In this document: positions 6,703 to 14,697 of the stretch, piece after piece
Layout of the letters: each line of letters begins with the position of its first letter
Numbering within the stretch: the first letter of the stretch is position 1
Assembly: GCF_001418475.1 (NCBI RefSeq)
Contig: NZ_LIQX01000005.1
Location: 1-34,227 of the forward strand
Reading direction: 5' to 3'
Length of the DNA stretch: 34,227 bases
Source: Streptomyces ossamyceticus
Lineage (GTDB): Bacteria; Actinomycetota; Actinomycetes; Streptomycetales; Streptomycetaceae
Position numbers and translations under genes: made by a program
The notes under the pieces: generated by a model
The model's database searches: none
What the model was told of the DNA's origin: nothing
Seen by the model: the letters and a program-made list of their open reading frames with translations, nothing else

Positions 6703-8919
6703 ATGGCCGACGGGATGGGGGCGAGACCCGAGGCGGACGGCTTCGCGGCGCCGGCGGACGTGGATCCGCCGCGGGTGGGGAGGTACCGGATCGTCGCGCG
6801 GCTCGGCGAGGGCGGCATGGGGCGGGTGTACCTGGGCCGGTCCCCGAGCGGGCGCGCGGTGGCGGTGAAGGTGGTGCGGCCCGACCTCGCCCAGGACCCC
6901 GACTTCCGGCGCCGGTTCGCCCGCGAGGTGGGCGCGGCCCGCAAGGTCAACGGGTTCTTCACCGCCGGGGTCGTCGAGGCCGACCCCGAGGGGTCGCCGG
7001 CGTGGCTGGCGACGGCGTACGTGCCCGGTGTCTCCCTCGGTGAGGCGGTCGTCCGGCACGGAGCATGGCCCGAGGACGCGGTGCTGGCGCTCGCGGCGGG
7101 GCTGGCCGAGGCGTTGGAGGCGATCCACTCCGCGGGAGTGATCCACCGGGATCTGAAGCCGTCGAACGTCCTGTTGGCGGCGGACGGGCCACGCGTGATC
7201 GACTTCGGGATCTCGGCCGCCACCGACTCCTGTGCCAGCAGGCTCACCCAGCCGGGCATGCTGATCGGCACGCCCGGCTTCATGTCCCCCGAGCAGCTCA
7301 CCGGCAAGCCCGTCGGCCCGGCCAGTGACGTCTTCGCCCTGGGCGGGGTACTGGCGTTCACCGCGGCGGGCCGGAGCGCCTTCGGCACCGGCGCGGCCGA
7401 GGCGCTCAACTTCCGTGCCGTGTACGAGGAACCGGACCTGGACGCGCTCCCGCCGAGGGTGCGCCCTCTGGTCGCCGACTGCCTGGCCAAGGATCCCGGC
7501 GACCGCCCCACCGTCGGCGCGCTGCTGGACCGGCTGGCCGAGGAGCGGTGGGGACAGGACGCCGAGCAGAAGTCGCACGAGGTCGGCTGGCTGCCCGGTC
7601 CGGTCGCCGCCGATGTCCGGGCGCGCGCCACGGCGCCTGAGGCGCCGGTACCGGCGACGCCCGATCCGCGGCTGCTGCTGTGGTCCTCCGAGGCCACGGG
7701 AGCGGCCGGCCCGGCGGCCCCGCACGTCGCACCACCACCGTCCACCGCCCTGGACGTGCCCGCCCCGCACCCCCCGCGGGGACACGACCACCCGCGGGAC
7801 ACCACGACGCCGCGGCACCCACAGGACACCACCGCGCCACGGCCCCGACGGCAGGCCGGGATCTCCCGGCGGCGGCTCCTGCTCGGCCTCGCCGGAGCGG
7901 GCGTCGCCGGGGCCGGGTACACGACGTGGCGGCTCCTCGACGACGCCGAGCGCCGACCGGGGCAGCTGCTGTGGACGTTCTCCACCGGCAAGACGGTCAA
8001 CTCGACACCGGCCGTGGCCGACGGGGTCGTCTACATCGGCAGCGGCGACCGACGTCTGTACGCGTTGGACGCGGCCACGGGCAAGAAGCGCTGGGCGTTC
8101 GAGACGGGGGACCGGGTCCAGTCGTCGCCGGCCGTGGTGGACGGGGTCGTCTACGTCGGCAGCGACAGCCTGCTGTACGCGGTGGACGCGGCCACCGGCA
8201 AGAGGCGGTGGCAGTACGCGGCGGGCGCGATCGACTCGGCTCCGGTGGTGGTGGACGGGGTCGTCTACACCGGCAGCGCGGACGGGCTGCACGCCGTGGA
8301 CGCGGCCACGGGCGAGAAGCGCTGGACGGCGCTCGCGCCCAGCTATGTGAACACCATGCCAGCCGTGGTCGACGGGGTCGTGTACGTCGGCAGCGGCGAC
8401 GGCCTGCGGGCGGTGGACGCGGCGACCGGCACGGAACGGTGGTCTGCGCTCACGGACCACATCTTCTCCTCGTCGCCGGCGGTGGCGAAGGGGCGGGTCT
8501 ACATCGGCGGCATCGACGGGCTGTACTGCGTGAACGCCTCCGACGGCACGGAGTACGAGGACTTTCCGGTGGGTGGCCCCGTCGGCTCCTCCTCGCCGAC
8601 GGTCGCCGACGGGGTGGTCTACGTCGGTGGCGACAAGGGCGATCTGTACGGAGTCAACGCCCTCACCGCCAAGCAGCGCCTGAAGTTCCCCACGGCGGAC
8701 AGTGTCGACTCACGGCCGACGGTGGTGGACGGCGTCCTCTACTTCGGCAGCGACGACGGCTACCTGTACGCGGTGGACGTCGAGACCACCGACCTGAGGT
8801 GGCGGTTCTCGGCGGGCAACAGCATCGACAGCTTCTTCACACCGTCGTCGCCGGTCGTGTCCGACGGTGTGCTCTACATCGGCAGCTACGCGGGCAAGGT
8901 GTACGCGATAGCGGTCTGA
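6703..8919 (+). CDS. Ser/Thr protein kinase with C-terminal PQQ-like beta-propeller (AfsK-like)
   Basis: Membrane-anchored eukaryotic-type kinase, 738 aa. Kinase domain about 27-285: glycine loop LGEGGMGRVYLG, ATP-binding Lys56 (VAVKVV), catalytic loop IHRDLKPSNV (Asp150), DFG at 167-169 and the activation segment GTPGFMSPEQL. A Pro/Thr/His-rich linker (about 300-385) leads to SRRRLLLGLAGAGVAGAG (about 388-405), the only hydrophobic stretch. Residues 410-738 form eight repeats of the type PAVVDGVVYVGSGDGLYAVDAATGKRRW, an eight-blade propeller. Kinase plus such repeats is the architecture of S. coelicolor AfsK, which phosphorylates AfsR, but many Streptomyces kinases share it, so I do not assign the name. 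GGAAGG precedes the ATG. The propeller is presumably an extracytoplasmic sensor. Confidence 0.92.
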   Translation: MADGMGARPEADGFAAPADVDPPRVGRYRIVARLGEGGMGRVYLGRSPSGRAVAVKVVRPDLAQDPDFRRRFAREVGAARKVNGFFTAGVVEADPEGSPAWLATAYVPGVSLGEAVVRHGAWPEDAVLALAAGLAEALEAIHSAGVIHRDLKPSNVLLAADGPRVIDFGISAATDSCASRLTQPGMLIGTPGFMSPEQLTGKPVGPASDVFALGGVLAFTAAGRSAFGTGAAEALNFRAVYEEPDLDALPPRVRPLVADCLAKDPGDRPTVGALLDRLAEERWGQDAEQKSHEVGWLPGPVAADVRARATAPEAPVPATPDPRLLLWSSEATGAAGPAAPHVAPPPSTALDVPAPHPPRGHDHPRDTTTPRHPQDTTAPRPRRQAGISRRRLLLGLAGAGVAGAGYTTWRLLDDAERRPGQLLWTFSTGKTVNSTPAVADGVVYIGSGDRRLYALDAATGKKRWAFETGDRVQSSPAVVDGVVYVGSDSLLYAVDAATGKRRWQYAAGAIDSAPVVVDGVVYTGSADGLHAVDAATGEKRWTALAPSYVNTMPAVVDGVVYVGSGDGLRAVDAATGTERWSALTDHIFSSSPAVAKGRVYIGGIDGLYCVNASDGTEYEDFPVGGPVGSSSPTVADGVVYVGGDKGDLYGVNALTAKQRLKFPTADSVDSRPTVVDGVLYFGSDDGYLYAVDVETTDLRWRFSAGNSIDSFFTPSSPVVSDGVLYIGSYAGKVYAIAV

Positions 8920-8980
8920 GCCGGCGGGAGCCGACCGCGAGGGTGCCGGCACGCGTCCGGCCGCCGCGCGACCCGGGAAG

Positions 8981-9412
8981 TCACGCGGTCCCGTCGAGCG
9001 GGTGGGCACCGGCGGCCAGCAGCAGTGCCGCCGTCTCCGGGTGAGGGCCGTGCTCCGCCCAGTAGAGCGGAGGGCGGCCCGTGCCGTGGTCCTCGCGGAG
9101 GTTGGGATCGGCGCCGTGCGCGAGGAGTGCGCGCACGGTGTCCGTGTGGCCCCAGCAGGCGGCCCCGCACAGCGGCGTGCCTTCCGTGCCGTGCCCGCTC
9201 TCGGTGTCGGGCGGGGCGCCGGCGGCCAGCAGTCGGCGGACCGTGTCGGCCGCCCCGTGCACGGACGCCGCGTACAGCGGCGTCGTGCCGTCGGAGTCGG
9301 CCGTCGCGGGGCAGGCCCCGGCCCGGAGCAGCGCGTCGACCGTTGCGGTGTCACCGACCGACGCGGCCCGGACGAGACGTACGGACAGCTTCTTCTGCCG
9401 CCTTCTGTTCAC
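8981..9412 (-). CDS. ankyrin repeat protein
   Basis: Small cytosolic protein of 143 aa made almost wholly of ankyrin repeats, each with the TPLxxAxxxGxxxxVxxLLxxGA pattern: LVRAASVGDTATVDALLRAG, then TTPLYAASVHGAADTVRRLL, TPLCGAACWGHTDTVRALLA and PPLYWAEHGPHPETAALLLA. The basic N-terminus (NRRRQKKLS) precedes them. Start taken at GTG 9412; GGGGAG lies only 2 nt upstream, so the true start may differ by a few codons. Ankyrin repeats bind proteins; nothing shows the partner. It is convergent with the kinase gene, with a small GTGCCGGCAC palindrome at 8943-8952 between them. Confidence 0.82.
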   Translation of the reverse strand: MNRRRQKKLSVRLVRAASVGDTATVDALLRAGACPATADSDGTTPLYAASVHGAADTVRRLLAAGAPPDTESGHGTEGTPLCGAACWGHTDTVRALLAHGADPNLREDHGTGRPPLYWAEHGPHPETAALLLAAGAHPLDGTA

Positions 9413-9453
9413 TGCTCCCCAGTCCCACGCGACGAGTCCCGGGTCTCACCCCA

Positions 9454-10101
9454 TCACACGCCCTCCTGGGAGGCGACCTCTTTCCCGCGCGGCCCCGTCA
9501 CCGCGGTCCCCCTGGCCGCCCCGCGTACGTCGATCGCGGTGAGGGCCAGGGCCAGCAGTCCGGGGACGAGGAACGCGAGCGGCAGCAGCATCCACGCGCA
9601 CAGGGCGGCGGTCACCACGGCCAGCACCACCAGGGCGCTGCCGCCCACGTCGCGCACGGCGTCATGAGCGGCCCCGCGTACCGCGCCGGGCCAGTCGACG
9701 GCGGACTCGGGGCGGGCGCAGGCCCGCAGACCGACCACGGCGGCGCAGACGCCGACGGCGGCGACCGCCACGCCGAGGGCGGGGCCACCGGGCAGGCCCG
9801 CGGAGACCAGCGCCAGGTCGACGAGGAGGAGGCCGAGACCGGCGAGGGTGACGAGCCCGGCGGCGACGTCACCGGACCGCAGCCGGCGCCGCAGCCCACC
9901 GAGGAACCGCCGGGCGGTCACCGGCCGCCCGTCCCGTACGCCCCGCAGCACCTCGCACGCCGTGGACAGCGCGGCGGGCAGCGTCACCAGCGGCAGGCTC
10001 ACCACCGCCACGGCGACGCCGACGCTCAGCACATCGGCGAACAGCGACATCCTCGGTCCGAGGATCTCGCCCGGCTCGCGGTCGGTCCGCATCGCGTTCA
10101 C
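9454..10101 (-). CDS. YesL-like (DUF624) membrane protein of the sugar operon
   Basis: Integral membrane protein of 215 aa with about five hydrophobic segments (near residues 20-45, 80-100, 103-125, 150-172 and 173-192 in the reading). The pattern of a GPRMSLFADVLSVGVAVAVVSLP start, a loop VLRGVRDGRPVTARRFLGGLRRR and paired helices resembles the YesL/DUF624 family, members of which often accompany carbohydrate ABC transporters. Its GTG (10101-10099) overlaps the permease stop as GTGA, so it is translated as the fourth gene of the operon. Exact function unknown. Family assignment is by pattern, not by search. Confidence 0.72.
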   Translation of the reverse strand: MNAMRTDREPGEILGPRMSLFADVLSVGVAVAVVSLPLVTLPAALSTACEVLRGVRDGRPVTARRFLGGLRRRLRSGDVAAGLVTLAGLGLLLVDLALVSAGLPGGPALGVAVAAVGVCAAVVGLRACARPESAVDWPGAVRGAAHDAVRDVGGSALVVLAVVTAALCAWMLLPLAFLVPGLLALALTAIDVRGAARGTAVTGPRGKEVASQEGV

Positions 10102-10976
10102 CCCTTGATCCCGGAGTTGGCCATGCCCTCCACCAGGAACCGCTGGAAGGCGAGGAAGAACAGCACGATCGGCAGCAGCGCGATGACCGACATGGCGAAC
10201 ATCGGGCCGAACGCCGAGGTGCTCGACGCGTCCACGAACGACCTGAGCGCCAGGGTCAGTGTGAACTTCTCCGGGGAGAAGAGGTAGATCAGCTGGGTGA
10301 AGAAGTCGTTCCAGGTCCAGATGAAGGTGAAGATGGCGGTGGTGATCAGGGCCGGGCGCGTCAGCGGCAGGATCACCAGGAAGAAGCTACGGAACGGTCC
10401 ACAGCCGTCGATCCTGGCCGCCTCTTCCAGTTCCCTCGGCAGTCCCCGCATGAACTGCACGATGAGGAAGACGAAGAACGCCTCGGTGGCCAGGAACTTC
10501 GGCAGGATCAGCGGCCAGTAGGTGTTCACCATGCCGAGCTGGTTGAAGATGATGTACTGCGGGATCAGCACCGCGTGGTGCGGCAGCATGATCGTCGCGA
10601 TCATGAAGGCGAACAGCGGTCCACGGAAGCGGAATCGCAGGCGGGCGAAGGCGTACGCCGCGAGGGAGCAGGACAGTACGTTCCCGAGGACCGCGCCGGT
10701 CGCGATCAGCAGGGAGTTGCCGAGCAGTCTGCCGACCGAGACGTCGTTGACGCCTTCCAGGGCGGTCTCGTAGTTGGACCATTCCAGACGGCCGGGCAGC
10801 AGGTCGAGGCTCGCGATGACCTCGTCCGCCGGTTTCACCGAGGTCGCGAGGAGCCAGGCCAGCGGGTAGAGCATGACCAGCAGGGCGGCCAGGCAGGCGG
10901 CGTGCAGGGCCAGACGCCGCCAGGCGAAGGGCCTGGGTGCGGTGGCGGTGGCGGGCGTTGTCGTGGTGGTGGTCAT
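10098..10976 (-). CDS. carbohydrate ABC transporter permease, MalG type
   Basis: Inner-membrane permease of 292 aa with six transmembrane helices and the CUT1 MalG-type EAA loop (LEEAARIDGCGPFRSFFLVILPLTRP) that docks the ATPase. It starts with a Thr-rich run and an LYPLAWLLATSVKP first helix and ends MANSGIKG, typical for the family. The ATG (10976-10974) overlaps the stop of the upstream permease as ATGA; its own stop overlaps the YesL-like GTG. It pairs with the MalF-type permease to form the channel. No ATPase gene is near; in Streptomyces a shared ATPase such as MsiK commonly serves these systems. Confidence 0.94.
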   Translation of the reverse strand: MTTTTTTPATATAPRPFAWRRLALHAACLAALLVMLYPLAWLLATSVKPADEVIASLDLLPGRLEWSNYETALEGVNDVSVGRLLGNSLLIATGAVLGNVLSCSLAAYAFARLRFRFRGPLFAFMIATIMLPHHAVLIPQYIIFNQLGMVNTYWPLILPKFLATEAFFVFLIVQFMRGLPRELEEAARIDGCGPFRSFFLVILPLTRPALITTAIFTFIWTWNDFFTQLIYLFSPEKFTLTLALRSFVDASSTSAFGPMFAMSVIALLPIVLFFLAFQRFLVEGMANSGIKG

Positions 10977-11914
10977 CGGTCCCCCTCGGAGGCGTAGAAG
11001 ACCCAGGAGCGGGACGTGCGGAACAGGACGGCGGTGACCACACCGATGGCGAGCAGCAGGACCCAGGCCATGGCGGAGGCGTAACCCATGTGGGAGGCGA
11101 CGAAGCCGCGGTCGTAGAGGTAGAGCGTGTAGAACAGGGTGGAGTCGGCGGGGCCGCCCTTGCCCGCGCTGATCGCGAAGGCGGGGGTGAAGACCTGGAA
11201 GGCCTGGATGGTCTGGAGGACCAGGTTGAAGAAGATCACCGGTGACAGCATCGGCACGGTGATCGACAGGAACTGGCGCCATCGCCCGGCGCCGTCGACC
11301 TCGGCCGCCTCGTACAACTCCCCGGGGATCTGCTGGAGACCGGCGAGGAAGATGACCATCGGGGCGCCGAACTGCCACACCGTCAGCAGGGCCACCGCGA
11401 GCAGCGCCCAGCCGGGCTTGTTGACCCAGCCGCCGGTGCCGAGCAGATGGTCGACCGTGCCGCCGTCGTTGAAGATCGCCCGCCAGACGAGGGCGATGGA
11501 CATGGAGGCGCCGAGGAGGGACGGGGCGTAGAACGCGGACCGGTAGAAGGCCTTGCCGTGCCGCATGTTCTTCAGGGCCAGCGCCACGACGAGGGCGAGG
11601 GCCAGTTGCAGGGGAACGGCGATGGCGACGTACGTCAGGGTCGCCCCGACCGAACGCCAGTAGCGGGGGTCCTCGGTGAACATCTGGGTGTAGTTGCGCA
11701 GGCCCACCCAGCTGGGGGCGTCGAACAGGTCGTAGTCGGTGAAGGAGAGGTAGAGCGACACGGCCATCGGGAGCAGGGTGAGGACGCAGGTGCCCAGGAC
11801 CCACGGGGACAGGAACACCCAGGCGGCGCCCTCGCGTCGGGGCCTGCGGGCGGGCCGGGCGGGGGGTGCGGCGCCCTCGCCGCGTACGGTCGTCGGCGTG
11901 TGTGTGGTGGTCAT
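10973..11914 (-). CDS. carbohydrate ABC transporter permease, MalF type
   Basis: Permease of 313 aa with six membrane helices: a basic, Pro/Arg-rich cytosolic N-terminus, then WVFLSPWVLGTCVLTLLPMAVSLYLSFTDYD, the first helix typical of CUT1 UgpA/MalF-type subunits. The EAA loop reads LYEAAEVDGAGRWRQFLSITVPMLSP. It partners the MalG-type subunit encoded just downstream with a 4-nt ATGA overlap, and overlaps the binding-protein stop in the same way. Oligosaccharide or sugar import is certain in class only. Confidence 0.94.
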   Translation of the reverse strand: MTTTHTPTTVRGEGAAPPARPARRPRREGAAWVFLSPWVLGTCVLTLLPMAVSLYLSFTDYDLFDAPSWVGLRNYTQMFTEDPRYWRSVGATLTYVAIAVPLQLALALVVALALKNMRHGKAFYRSAFYAPSLLGASMSIALVWRAIFNDGGTVDHLLGTGGWVNKPGWALLAVALLTVWQFGAPMVIFLAGLQQIPGELYEAAEVDGAGRWRQFLSITVPMLSPVIFFNLVLQTIQAFQVFTPAFAISAGKGGPADSTLFYTLYLYDRGFVASHMGYASAMAWVLLLAIGVVTAVLFRTSRSWVFYASEGDR

Positions 11915-13194
11915 GACCTCAGCTCCGCCTTCGCCTCGGTGATGTAGTTCTCGGCGGCCTCTCGGGGGGACATCCGCTCGTACGAGACCTGGTCGTAGTC
12001 GCGCTGGAAGGTGGTCTGCAGGGCGCTGTCGCCGGAGGGGGGCGCCTGGGGCGGGGCCTTCAACTCGCCCTCCAGGGAAGCCTGGTAGTCGTAGATGGTC
12101 CGGTCGAAGTCCTTGAGGTCGGGCGCGATCTCCTCGCGGAGCGTCTCGTTGACGGGGATGCCGCGGGTGGCGCCGAGGATCTTCGCGGCCTCGGGGTCGT
12201 TCAGCAGGAAGTCGACGAGGCCGACGGACTCCTCGGGGTGACTCGTGTCGGCGGCCACGCCCATGAACATCGACGGCTTGAAGTACTGGCCCGGTGTGCC
12301 GTCCTCGCCCGAGGGCATCGGCGCGAGCGTGACCTCGCCGTCGGGGAGGAGGCCGAGGTAGCCGCTGGCCGGGGCGTCCCAGTTGTTGTCGGAGAGGGCC
12401 TTGCCGCGGCCGAGCGGGGTGTTCTCCACCGTGCCGTCGAGCTGGGTGGTCTCCTCGGCGGGCGAGACGGCGCCCTCCCGGCGGAGCCGGTCGGTGAACG
12501 TCCAGTAGCGGGTCAGGTCGTCCGCGGTGAAGCCGAGTCGCCGGTCCTCGGTGTAGAGGGCCTTGCCTCGGCCGCGCAGCCAGACCTCGAAGGCGTCCTC
12601 GCTCCAGCCGGGGTCCGTGCCACCCGGCTCACCGGTCCTGCGCGCCAACTCCCGCATGGTGTCGGCCCAGTCGTTCCAGGTCCAGCCCTCGCGGGGCGGG
12701 GCGACCCCGGCCTCCTTCCACTGCTTCGCGTCGTACACGACCGTCTCGGTGCCGCGGGCCTGCGGGATCGCGTACTGCCTGCCGTCGACCTTCCCGGTGG
12801 CGAGGAGTCCCGTGTCGAACGCGTCGGTGGCCAGGGCGGCTCGCTGCTCGGCGAAGTCCAGCAGGACGCCCCCGGAGGCGTACTGGTCGATCATGCGGTA
12901 GTCGAGCTGCATGACGTCGGGCGCGTCACCGCCGGCCGCCTGGGTCGCCAGCTTCTGCTTGTAGGCGTCGTAGCCGGAGAACGAGGTCTGCACCTCGATC
13001 CCGGGGTGCTTCTTCTCGAAGAGGTCGACGGCCTGCTGGGTTCTCGCCGCCCGGTCGGGGTTGCCCCACCAGGTGTAGCGCAGGACGACCTTGCCGCCGC
13101 CCGACTCCTGTGGGCCCGAGCAGCCGCCGAGCACCGCGCACAGAGCGAGGACCACGGCCGTCGCGGAGGACTTCCTTGTCCTGTTTCCGGGCAT
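11911..13194 (-). CDS. extracellular sugar-binding lipoprotein (family 1) of the ABC operon
   Basis: Solute-binding lipoprotein of 427 aa, first gene of the operon. Signal peptide and lipobox are clear: a basic start, VVLALCAVLGGC with the lipidated Cys25. The mature protein shows the family-1 pattern (RYTWWGNPDRAARTQQAVDL, GGDAPDVMQLDYRMIDQYA, AIPQARGTETVVYD, SDNNWDAPASGYLGLL). I start at ATG 13194, which has AGGTGA 7 nt upstream; a longer in-frame reading from 13239 adds 15 residues and would bury the signal peptide. Its stop overlaps the MalF-type ATG. It delivers an unknown sugar to the two permeases. A LacI-type operator lies just upstream. Confidence 0.93.
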   Translation of the reverse strand: MPGNRTRKSSATAVVLALCAVLGGCSGPQESGGGKVVLRYTWWGNPDRAARTQQAVDLFEKKHPGIEVQTSFSGYDAYKQKLATQAAGGDAPDVMQLDYRMIDQYASGGVLLDFAEQRAALATDAFDTGLLATGKVDGRQYAIPQARGTETVVYDAKQWKEAGVAPPREGWTWNDWADTMRELARRTGEPGGTDPGWSEDAFEVWLRGRGKALYTEDRRLGFTADDLTRYWTFTDRLRREGAVSPAEETTQLDGTVENTPLGRGKALSDNNWDAPASGYLGLLPDGEVTLAPMPSGEDGTPGQYFKPSMFMGVAADTSHPEESVGLVDFLLNDPEAAKILGATRGIPVNETLREEIAPDLKDFDRTIYDYQASLEGELKAPPQAPPSGDSALQTTFQRDYDQVSYERMSPREAAENYITEAKAELRS

Positions 13195-13216
13195 GAGTGG
13201 GTCACCTCTTCCACTA

Positions 13217-13228
13217 GAAAGCGCTTCC
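13217..13228. promoter_or_regulatory. LacI-type operator GAAAGCGCTTCC
   Basis: GAAAGCGCTTCC has the AAGCGCTT core seen in many actinobacterial LacI-family operators for sugar uptake; only one base pair of the 12 is asymmetric. It lies in the 66-bp gap between the sugar ABC operon and the divergent oxidoreductase, so one bound repressor could control both. No LacI gene is adjacent, and the LacI at 5391 has different sites. Confidence 0.65.
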
Positions 13229-13260
13229 ACCCCCCGCACGAGACCCTAGGGAAGGTCCGG

Positions 13261-14610
13261 ATGTCACAACAAGACCCCTGCACCGTCTCCGTGGGCCGCC
13301 GCCGGGCCGCCGTGGTCGGACTCGGCGCCCGCGCACGGATGTTCACCGAGGCACTGACGGGCTCCTTCGCGGACCGGATCGAGCTCGTCGGCCTCTGCGA
13401 CACCAACGCGCACCGCATGGCCGTCCACAACACCTGGATCGCCGCCGACCACCCCGGCCGCGCGCCCGTACCCGCCTACGCCGCCGGGGAGTTCGAGGAG
13501 ATGCTGCGGCGCGAGCGGGTCGACCTGGTGGTGGTGTGCGGTGTGGACCGGTCCCACGACCACTACATCGTGCGGGCCCTGGAGGCGGGCTGCGACGTCG
13601 TCACCGAGAAACCGATGACCACCGACGCCGGGCGCGCCCGCCTCATCCTGGACGCCCGCCGCCGGACGGGCCGCGACGTGCGGGTCGCCTTCAACTACCG
13701 CTACAACCCCGTGCACTCGGCCGTACGGGAGCTGCTCGCGAGCGGTGAGATCGGCGAGGTCGGCTCGGTGCACTTCGAGTGGCTGCTCGATCTGCGGCAC
13801 GGCGCCGACTACTTCCGCCGCTGGCACCGCGAGAAGGCGAACTCCGGTGGGCTGCTGGTCCACAAGTCGACCCACCACTTCGACCTGGTCAACTGGTGGC
13901 TCGGCACCCGCCCCGAGACCGTCTTCGCCCAGGGCGGCCTCTTCTTCTACGGCGACGAGGCGGGCCGGCGCCGAGGACTCGCCCGCGCCTACGACCGCGC
14001 CCACGGCTCTCCCGCCGCCGAGGGCGACCCCTTCGCCCTGCACCTCGACGACTCCCCCGTCCTCAGCGCGCTCTACCTGGACGCCGAACAGGAGGACGGC
14101 TACCACCGCGATCGGAACGTCTTCGGATCCGGCGTCACCATCGAGGACGACATGGCGGTCCTCGTGCGGTACGCGTCCGGGGCGACCCTGACGTACCACC
14201 TGACGGCATACGCGCCCTGGGAGGGCTACCGCATCGCCTTCAACGGCAGCGAGGGCCGTCTGGAGCTGTTGGTGGAGGAGTCGACGTGGACTCGCCCGCA
14301 CGTGCGGGTCACCGGGGCGAGCCCCGTCCTGCACGGCACGCAGACCGGCGACGAGGCGGGACGGACCGAGCTGCTCGTACGGCGGTTCTGGGAGCGGCCG
14401 CGTGAGGTGAAGGTCGCGACGGGCGAGGGCGGGCACGGCGGCGGGGACGTACGGATGCTGGCCGACCTGTTCGGGGACCGCGTCCCTGACGAGCTGGGCC
14501 GCGCCGCGGACGCGGTGGACGGGGCGAGGTCCCTGGTGACGGGGCTGGCGGCGAACCGGTCGCTGGAGACGGGGGCACCGGTGGCCGCGCGGGAGGTGCT
14601 GGACGTGTGA
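13261..14610 (+). CDS. Gfo/Idh/MocA family oxidoreductase, sugar-operon partner
   Basis: NAD(P)-dependent dehydrogenase of 449 aa. Rossmann motif VVGLGARARMF (G20, G22), EKP at 116-118 (VVTEKPMTT), then FNYRYNPVHSAVRELLASG and STHHFDLVNWWLGTRP with the family His/Asp residues. Longer than the other family member in this window (383 aa). ATG 13261 has GGGAAGG 5 nt upstream; the open frame reaching further left is a shadow of the binding-protein gene. It is divergent from the sugar ABC operon across a LacI-type operator, so it probably oxidises the imported sugar or its derivative. The identity of that sugar is not visible. Confidence 0.9.
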   Translation: MSQQDPCTVSVGRRRAAVVGLGARARMFTEALTGSFADRIELVGLCDTNAHRMAVHNTWIAADHPGRAPVPAYAAGEFEEMLRRERVDLVVVCGVDRSHDHYIVRALEAGCDVVTEKPMTTDAGRARLILDARRRTGRDVRVAFNYRYNPVHSAVRELLASGEIGEVGSVHFEWLLDLRHGADYFRRWHREKANSGGLLVHKSTHHFDLVNWWLGTRPETVFAQGGLFFYGDEAGRRRGLARAYDRAHGSPAAEGDPFALHLDDSPVLSALYLDAEQEDGYHRDRNVFGSGVTIEDDMAVLVRYASGATLTYHLTAYAPWEGYRIAFNGSEGRLELLVEESTWTRPHVRVTGASPVLHGTQTGDEAGRTELLVRRFWERPREVKVATGEGGHGGGDVRMLADLFGDRVPDELGRAADAVDGARSLVTGLAANRSLETGAPVAAREVLDV

Positions 14611-14621
14611 ACCGGCGCAGG

Positions 14622-14667
14622 CCGACGGGGGGCCGCGGAGTCGTCACGCGCCCCTGTCCGCCGTCGG
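14622..14667. terminator. possible terminator between convergent genes
   Basis: CCGACGG and CCGTCGG form an inverted repeat across the gap between the oxidoreductase and the convergent P450, but the 32-nt loop is long and there is no T-run. Weak candidate. Confidence 0.25.
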
Positions 14668-14697
14668 GGTTGCCCGACCGTTCCCCGCCCGGCGGTG

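Noticed and set aside
6241-8460. 739-codon open frame on the minus strand across the kinase gene
   Set aside because: Antisense shadow of the repeated propeller sequence (repeating VHHG-type pattern); the plus-strand kinase has all catalytic motifs.
10390-10403. CGGAACGGTCCACA, close to the LacI operator at 5375
   Set aside because: Lies deep inside the MalG-type permease where the codons for GPFRSF explain it; far from any promoter. Kept only as a weak extra site.
12238-13260. Long in-frame extension upstream of the oxidoreductase at 13261
   Set aside because: It is antisense to the binding-protein gene; ATG 13261 has a good ribosome site and begins just before the Rossmann motif.
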